Below are positions 18,300-23,933 of a stretch of 23,933 bases of DNA, one piece after another. The notes below the pieces were generated by a model that saw nothing but the letters and a program-made list of their open reading frames with translations, did not search any database and had not been told where the DNA came from. The stretch is from the NCBI GenBank assembly GCA_003427395.1, contig BFEA01000331.1, forward strand, positions 1,591,971 through 1,615,903. Reading direction: 5' to 3'. A program made the translations under genes and the position numbers. Numbering within the stretch: the first letter of the stretch is position 1; each line of letters starts with the position of its first letter. The DNA comes from Chara braunii. Taxonomy: Eukaryota; Streptophyta; Charophyceae; Charales; Characeae.

Positions 18300-18785
18300 G
18301 GTAGTAAAAAAAACTAGAGTTCAAAGAATTTAATCAAATCTGGGTTCTGAGCTGACGGTGGGTAATCCAAGCAAAATCAGGGCAGGCATCGAATAATCAT
18401 TAGTTCTCGTTCGTTCCATCATTTATAGTCATTCCACCTTTTTTTTAATAGAAATTGTGAATCAGTCGTTACGGAGAACATATTCTTCGATCTTTGACGC
18501 GGTCTTTTTTTATCCAATACAGTAAAATAACTATAAACTTTCCAAAAATAAATTCCGAGGGAGTCTTAATTAAATTGTTGAAATTCTTTGTTTTTTTTTT
18601 CCTGTATCTTTTTTTAATCTTTTCCTTTGTTTTCGATTCCATTGCCGGAAAACATAAAATAACGGGGTATTTTCCCCAAAATCTAAATGCCGCGAAAAAC
18701 AAGGAAATCAAGGAATATTACGTCTTTCTCTTCCCACCTACTATTCCCAATCTTTTCTCCCATCTTTAATTTAGGTACCAAAAAA
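18300..18785. other. AT-rich LTR segment
   Basis: Runs of A and T, including T10 or longer near 18590, and no coding signal. On the minus strand this is the upstream (U3) part of the LTR, where promoter elements might lie, but no specific site is evident. Confidence 0.4.
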
Positions 18786-19125
18786 TGGCAAAATTTTGAG
18801 GCGCTATTTTGACCCCGATCATACGCTGCAAAGAACGTCGCAGCGGGGTTAGTCCCCGCGATGCCCCCTTGCGGTCGGCCATTCCAGGCCTAGCCTTGGA
18901 TCGGGCTGAATGACGGCCCCTAGTTGCGCCGGGAGCGGCTACCCATTTCGCCATCTCTGAGGGTTACTCGTAAGGTTCAGTGCGCCCAAAATCAGGGGTG
19001 CCCTGAGTTCCCCTAATTTTTGCTGCCTGGTCAAACCAGAGTACCGTCAAAACACGGGCTTGTTCTCGAGNCTAAGTCCCAAAGCCGCAGATTTCAGGCG
19101 GCGCACTGCTTGTGGCCGCCTGACA

Positions 19126-21580
19126 CCGGGCTGGGCACGTTGGCAGCCATATTGGCTGCTCGTCGGTTAGCCGATCTACTTCGGGTGACGATAGGGTCAC
19201 GTCTATGCACGTTCCGAGGGCGAGGTCACCCTCGGTTAGCCAAGTCGCCTAATTACCGTGCTATCAATCCTAAGACCGTGGCCACGTGTCGGGCTCCGAT
19301 ACCAACCTCACACCCAGCGCGACTTCCTGATCGGAGTGGGATATGAGCCTGGAAGTGCGAAAAGGGGTGTGTCAAGGATTTTTGGGGAAGTGGGGCAGTC
19401 TTAAGGGTATGAATGCAATTGGGCGAATAAGGGGCGCATGCGCTAGGGACTCGGGGTCCGATGGGGCCGGGGCACTGTGGGCGACGGTTTACGGGGAAAT
19501 CCCTTCGCGGTGGCGGCGGTCCCGAAAAGTTAGGCCGTCGGGGGCCGCCACGTACTTGGATTGGGCCCTCGGAATTCCGGAGTTCTCCGTTCGCCGCTAC
19601 GTCGGCAATTCACACAAAACGTACTGGGCCAATAGGGGGCTATGGCCGGCCACGGAACGACGCTGAGTTGATGATACGGGAGAAGAAGGCGGAAAGGAGG
19701 GAAACTGGTGGTGATGACAACAAATCCCGGGTGGGTGAAGTAGTAGGTGTGGTCGGGGGAAGGGAAATCAGAGCACCGAGGGTCGCTAGAGGTAGCGCAG
19801 TGGAATTCCCGTGGACATAATCGATTCTCCATGTGACAGGGGTATCGCAGCCTTATGAGTTCGTTTATCCAAGGGGTGAAATAATCCGGGTCGTAGGATG
19901 AGTCTGAGTTCCAAGATCGCGTCATGGTATCATCGTAGATGGGATAGCTCCGGTCGGGTTATCATCACCACGCACGAGCACGTGCAGGACAAGCGAACGC
20001 AGTTGCACCTCCTGGGGCCAGACTTCGGATCGTCTAATTGCTTCGTAAGTTTCGATTATGCAAGATGCAACCATATCACAACCTCATCGTGAGACAAGCA
20101 AAAATGAGAACGAAATCGCTATCGGGGCCAGATTCTTATCCCATCTACAGCTGTATCAGGTTCAGACAAAGATTCGACACAAACAAAAAAAAAGGCAAGG
20201 ACAGGGATTCTCAGCAAAAAGATAGACAAGCAGGCGTAACATCCATACATCCATACATTCGGCAATCATACACATAATGCAATCGGGACGGACATCGCAA
20301 GGACAAATGTGAGCAAAAAAAAAAACCTAGTCCAGATTCCAGAAAGCCGAAGCGAAAATAAGAACGGGCAAGCCGCCCGGAGCCGCAATCAAAATGTATG
20401 TACACAGATGAAGAGGGGGAAAAGACAAAGAAACAGCAAATCCGCGTCCATCAACCTCAACTCTCTCCTTCTCTCTCTCTCTCTCTCTCCGATTGGGACA
20501 GTCCGTCGTCACGCACCAACCCACGAAGTTGTCACCCCGCTTAGTCCTCCCGCACCCGTCGGATTCGCCCGTGCCCACAGTCTGTCGTGGCCCACGTCAA
20601 TCCCGCGCGTTCGGCACCAGCCGTCGGGTCGCCCAACTCCTACTCTACTCACCTCTTACTTCGCTCTTGTGCCGACCCTTCCTGATCGCGCAACCCCAAG
20701 CTTCCAACAACGGGTTAAGACAACTGACTAATCGCGCAGCCGGAATTTATAGCGTGCATGCATGCGCGAAGAACACGGAATTACCAGGACTTAGAGTGGG
20801 GATTAGAGAGGGAGCGCCTGTGTTCTGCATGGTCGGGCTGCGGCGTGGGGGACGTTGGCCTTCTCCACGCATCGATCCGAGCATGCAAACCGTGGCTTAC
20901 AAAAACTTCAGCAACAGAAAGAGAAGGAGGGCGGGAAAGACAAGATGCAAGAAGGAAAATACAGTTACAATGGCGCCCGCCCCAAGATTACAGTTACACA
21001 CACGATTAAGGGCGCCTACTAATCAGAATACCGTTGCAGCCGCAAAAAGAAGCGCGTGGAAGAAGGTGCCGCGTGGCAAGAAAAAGAAAAATCCTAACTA
21101 CTGAATTCCTAATTCCTATCTAATGCGAAGAAGCAAAAAGCAAAAGGTTCAGAAGGAAAGTCCGAAATTCCGAGAGCCATCGGGGACTCGACAAAATTCA
21201 AAAGGAAATTCAAAAGAACAAAGCAAATTTCCTGCGCGATGCCCGCGCCCAAAAGATCGAAACCGAAACGAAAGAAACAATGTCAACATTTATTAATCGC
21301 ACGCGCGCGCGACGGCGCGCCAGACATCCATCCGACCAATCAATCAACCGGCCGTCCCAAGACACGCCCAGCTCCGTGCCTAGCCATTGGAAAAAGAAGC
21401 GACGAAAAGGACGAAAAAGCGAGGACACTGATGCAATTCTCCACCGATCCCGATCTCCTGTAATTGGCCCAATCTTCCCAGCTTAGGACCCCTTGTTGCA
21501 ACCGCGCAGAAAATCGCGCGTTACAGAAAGTGGTTCGTCACACCGGAGTCATCCATAAACGGGAACGGTAGAGGGGGGTC
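19126..21580. other. Right flank, no supported gene
   Basis: GC-rich for the first 800 bp, then mixed. Plus-strand frames such as 20493-21104 lack an initial ATG and conserved motifs, and an equally long minus-strand frame overlaps at 19925-19530. Small hairpins occur just outside the LTR (19143-19159, 19163-19174, 19215-19234). A (CT)n run lies at 20461-20490. GCCACGTGTC near 19280 resembles a plant G-box, but a single word is weak evidence for a promoter. Confidence 0.5.
20461..20490. repeat. (CT)n microsatellite
   Basis: CTCTCTCCTTCTCTCTCTCT and further CT units. The copies ahead of CCGATTGGG would fit a promoter or 5' UTR microsatellite, but no transcript can be assigned. Confidence 0.8.
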
Positions 21581-21633
21581 TGGTTTTATCAGTGCTCTAA
21601 ATACAGGGCCTACACCAGTCCTCGATGGTTCAC

Positions 21634-21673
21634 CAAAAGAAGAAGAAGAAGAAGAAGAAAAAGAAGAAGAAAG
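21634..21673. repeat. (GAA)n microsatellite
   Basis: About a dozen GAA units with A interruptions. It could be the tail of an older retroinsertion because it is A-rich and precedes the LINE fragment. Confidence 0.75.
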
Positions 21674-21689
21674 GCATCCCTTTGCATAC

Positions 21690-22651
21690 CCTATCTGTCA
21701 AATCAGCATATTGAATGCTCAAACAGAGAATAAACCTTAAAGATAGGGTCTCATTGAGATGGATGCAACAACTGAATATAAGTGAGGAAGACTTACGACA
21801 GTTCAATGGTTCAAGGCAGTAAGAGTAAGACCATCAAAGATCGCCTCGTTACAGTGGCAAATCAAACATCGTTGTCTCCCTGTAAATGACTGGTTGATGG
21901 ATATGACTTCTCTGGAAAAAAAGGGGCTAGCAGGACCTTGGCGTAAACTCTGTATTTCCTCTTTGAAATTCCCAGTAGAAACATCCCGGAGATCATAGAA
22001 CATATTTTCCTGGCGTGTCCTGGCTCCATTTGGCTCTGGAGATGGTGGGATCGCATCTGGGATCAACTACAAACATCACACCAATGGCCCTGGGGCTGGA
22101 AAGTAATGCTCTTGGAAGTCTAGGCAGCAGAACAAATAGACACTTTCACACAGAACCTGTTCATTCTGGGAAGGAGAGCAGTTCTCTGGGCCATCTGGCA
22201 AAGGAGATGCACAAATGAATGGGACGGTGCCAGACTTGATGGCCCAGAATTCACCAAGAATATCAAACTCCAAGTGCAAACTGACATGTTGCCACAATTG
22301 GAAAGAGTTAAAGACAAGCTACAACATAACTCTTTAAAATCAAACATTCTCAAAGCCATCAAAACTTTCAGCAGTCACTGGCTAGAGGGGGAAGATGGAG
22401 GCAAAATTGGGAGGGTAGAATGGAAAGGAGGAACAGGTGATGAGGGGCAAGAGTTAAAAATAAATTACAAGTTAATATTTAACAGTAGATCCCTCAATCC
22501 CTCTTCGGCCAATGCAGGACTTTCCCAATCCCTTCCACCCAACCCCCAATGCTATTGTCCCTTTGTCTTGGTACGATCAGGATACCTTGGATGCTCCACA
22601 AATCTGAGTGGGGGACACGGGCTAGCAATTACAATAGTCATAATTCTCTAA
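21690..22651 (+). pseudogene. LINE ORF2 C-terminal fragment with zf-RVT-like zinc finger
   Basis: The upstream piece (about 21835-21970) reads LQWQIKHRCLPVNDWLMDM, the Trp/Leu-Pro-x-Asn/Asp-x-Leu pattern that opens the zf-RVT tail of plant-type LINE ORF2. The frame then shifts, and from 21998 it continues as EHIFLACPGSIWLWRWWDRI (His-x-Phe-x-x-Cys) and, after one TAG, AVLWAIWQRRCTNEW and a helical end. RT and endonuclease are absent, so this is a 5'-truncated copy with at least one frameshift and one nonsense change. It would have served target-primed reverse transcription. Host clade inference from this motif is tentative. Confidence 0.6.
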
Positions 22652-22786
22652 GGGATTATCCCAATGATGGGATCAGGTTACATAGAAAGCTAGAACTGAA
22701 AGATCACGTTTGGCGCCCTGTTTGGGGTGAAGAGGCTCAAACCTGGTATCTCCCATTATTTCTGCATTAATTTTTTTTCAAAGGGA

Positions 22787-22940
22787 CTCTGGACCCGTTT
22801 TCCAGCAGGTGAAGCTCCCCACCGATAGATGGAGTGACACACATAGATCATGATAGGGAGGCATGCTCATATCACCCTCCCTACCATGGTCTACTGAAAA
22901 AAAAGAGAAAAAAAAAGAAAAAAAAGAAAAGAAAAGAAAG
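22787..22940 (+). repeat. A-tailed 3' end related to the SINE-like copy downstream
   Basis: CTGGACCCGTTTTCCAGCAG, GCTCCCCACCGATAGATGGAG align over about 50 bp, at roughly 70% identity, with 23194-23242 (CTGGGCCTGGTTCCCAGCGC, GCTCCCCACGAATGGACTGGAG). It ends in an A-rich tail at 22896-22940. It directly follows the LINE ORF, so it may be that LINE's own 3' end or a separate SINE-like insertion. Confidence 0.45.
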
Positions 22941-22980
22941 GAATCCCCTTGATTGTGAGAGGTAGCTATGGTTGCAGGTG

Positions 22981-23030
22981 TCCCTTGTATAGTGTTTCTC
23001 TTTTTTTTTTTTTTTTTTCCCTTGTATAGT
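22981..23030 (-). mobile_element. Tail-only retroinsertion with 13-bp target-site duplication
   Basis: TCCCTTGTATAGT at 22981-22993 is repeated at 23018-23030. Between them are only 24 bp: GTTTCTC and a T run. This looks like a poly(A) tail inserted in reverse orientation with almost no body. Confidence 0.6.
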
Positions 23031-23133
23031 CTTAGGAGTAGTGGTAGGTGGGTAGTGAAAGGTGAAAATTGAGAGAAGAAAACAAAGAAAGAAAAAAAGG
23101 AGGAGAAAGACACCTTTCCATGCGAGGCCAGAC

Positions 23134-23287
23134 AAAGGTAGCATTCTCCCAGCCCCGGTATCTTAAATGACTTGTGTAATCCTACATGGGACGCTGGGCC
23201 TGGTTCCCAGCGCGTGCTGCTCCCCACGAATGGACTGGAGCATTTGTTCCAAAAAAAAAAAAAAAGAAAAAAAAAAAGGTAGCATTC
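23134..23287 (+). mobile_element. SINE-like or truncated LINE insertion with 13-bp target-site duplication
   Basis: AAAGGTAGCATTC at 23134-23146 recurs at 23275-23287. The 128-bp insert begins TCCCAGCCCC, contains a 50-bp core shared with 22787-22840, and ends in A15GA-type tail. A-tail plus duplication is the signature of target-primed reverse transcription. It lacks a clear tRNA-like promoter, so a 5'-truncated LINE is as likely as a SINE. Confidence 0.7.
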
Positions 23288-23441
23288 CTTCAAAGACGCA
23301 CGCTAAGGGCGTCCTCGCACTTGCTCTGTCTCAAATGCATCCGACTGCATACACGGCCGAACCTGGATGCATCTGACTGAGAATACGTCCAGAAATAAGT
23401 AATAAAGTCTTAGGTGTGCGTAATACTGCGTATGGCCTAAA

Positions 23442-23468
23442 TGTCTGGGCTTCAGACAAGCCCAGACA
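23442..23468. other. Perfect 11-bp hairpin
   Basis: TGTCTGGGCTT, loop CAGAC, AAGCCCAGACA. The role is unknown; it is not followed by a T run that would suggest a Pol III terminator. Confidence 0.6.
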
Positions 23469-23501
23469 CTCCCACAGCTGTAAAGACACTACCTGTCTTT
23501 G

Positions 23502-23544
23502 GGAAGGTGCAAAACAAAGAAAAAAAGAAAAAAAGGAAGGTGCA
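23502..23544 (+). mobile_element. Tail-only retroinsertion with 10-bp target-site duplication
   Basis: GGAAGGTGCA at 23502-23511 and 23535-23544 flanks a 23-bp insert made of A runs with single C and G interruptions. Confidence 0.55.
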
Positions 23545-23797
23545 TACCTTTAGCCCCTGCCTGTCGTTACGTAGACCTCCATAATGATTCAGCCACAAGG
23601 CACAAGTCCAGTCTCGGCATTTTCCTAGGCTTTCTATCCTGTTACACCTAACAAAGGAAGTCACTACCTGCCTCCTGGCTGAACGGTACTCATATGTACT
23701 AAGCGGTGACAAACATATTATGAGCTTGAATCTTGATGGACACAGCTAGGAAGAAGGACAACAGCCCCTGTTTCGTAATCGCAGATGCACGTATCAG

Positions 23798-23846
23798 GAA
23801 CAGACAGACAAAAAAAAAAAAAAAAAAAAAGAGAACAGACAGACAA
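23798..23846 (+). mobile_element. Tail-only retroinsertion with 14-bp target-site duplication
   Basis: GAACAGACAGACAA at 23798-23811 recurs at 23833-23846. The 21-bp insert is an A run ending in GA. The internal CAGA repetition of the flank makes slippage a possible alternative. Confidence 0.55.
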
Positions 23847-23898
23847 CATTCGCATGTACCCGGGACAAGGTTGACACACACAAATCGAGATTGGGTCC

Positions 23899-23933
23899 CT
23901 GTCTCTTATACACATCTAGATGTGTATAAGAGA
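23899..23933. other. Nextera mate-pair junction adapter, cut by the end of the window
   Basis: The first 35 of the 38 bases seen at 16030-16067. Its presence exactly at the end suggests that the window is a whole contig or scaffold that ran into untrimmed adapter. Confidence 0.97.

Larger units (their letters stand above)
1..19125 (-). mobile_element. Giant Ty3/gypsy-type LTR retrotransposon, decayed, left LTR truncated by window edge
   Basis: The order on the minus strand is LTR, primer-binding site, leader, accessory reading frames, gag, protease, RT, RNase H, integrase, LTR. RT before integrase defines the Ty3/gypsy type. The two LTR copies share 216 bp with four substitutions, one N and no indels, so insertion was fairly recent although the coding frames carry many stops. 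Inferred boundaries are a TGT...ACA LTR at 14222-19125 and the internal region at 217-14221. If the left LTR is equally long, the whole element is about 23.8 kb, in the size range of the plant Ogre elements, which also carry extra coding sequence upstream of gag. The target-site duplication cannot be checked because the left end lies outside the window. Confidence 0.85.
14222..19125 (-). repeat. 5' LTR, about 4.9 kb, packed with tandem repeats
   Basis: The right end is fixed by the 216-bp match to the window start. The left end is inferred from TGTGGGGAGG four bases beyond the tRNA-Asp-type primer site. The termini are TGT and ACA, as in most LTRs. The body contains at least four tandem-repeat arrays and AT-rich stretches and has no recognisable gene. 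Only 216 bp can be checked against the other copy, so the length is an inference, and an assembly join inside (16030-16067) could have altered it. Confidence 0.65.

Noticed and set aside
19530-19925. 131-codon minus-strand frame in the right flank
   Set aside because: Overlaps equally long plus-strand frames in GC-rich DNA; no motif supports it.
20493-21104. 203-codon plus-strand frame in the right flank
   Set aside because: It begins without ATG in a CT repeat, is low in conserved character, and has no recognisable domain.
22778-23293. 171-codon Phe/Ser-rich minus-strand frame that looks like membrane segments
   Set aside because: The hydrophobic runs are translations of A-rich tails in reverse orientation.

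Overview
The window is eukaryotic repeat DNA, dominated by one very large, decayed Ty3/gypsy-type LTR retrotransposon read on the minus strand. It covers position 1 (where the sequence begins inside its 3' LTR) to about 19125. A 216-bp block at 1-216 recurs without indels at 18910-19125. A primer-binding site matching the 3' end of plant-type tRNA-Asp sits at 14200-14217, beside a TGT terminus at 14222. These marks predict a 5' LTR of about 4.9 kb (14222-19125), an internal region of about 14 kb, and a complete element near 23.8 kb if the missing part of the left LTR has the same length. The tRNA-Asp-type primer site and a LINE fragment with a plant-like zinc-finger tail suggest a land plant or relative. 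A fungal host is not excluded.

Minus-strand order, from high to low coordinates: repeat-rich 5' LTR; primer site with a palindromic hairpin just downstream; about 2 kb of AT-rich leader; an accessory block of seven reading frames (12214-6985); gag with a CCHC knuckle (6846-4414); protease (4282-3761); and pol with RT, RNase H, integrase and a basic tail (3794-267). gag, protease and pol lie in three successive frames. Most frames are interrupted by isolated stop codons rather than indels, so the copy is dead but its architecture is readable. The accessory block is the most unusual part. Three of its reading frames (12214-11195, 11104-9987 and 9318-7927) look like diverged tandem copies of one protein family that I cannot name.

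The right flank (19126-21580) shows no gene I can support. From 21690 there is a plus-strand LINE ORF2 C-terminus, then a cluster of A-tailed retroinsertions with target-site duplications, three of which consist of almost nothing but the tail.

Assembly quality matters here. A complete 38-bp Nextera mate-pair junction adapter lies at 16030-16067, and the window ends inside another (23899-23933). A perfect 95-bp duplication flanks a single N at 17261. Other Ns are at 1650-1651, 14747, 16197, 16221, 17812 and 19071. The structure of the LTR between about 15.9 and 17.4 kb should therefore not be trusted.
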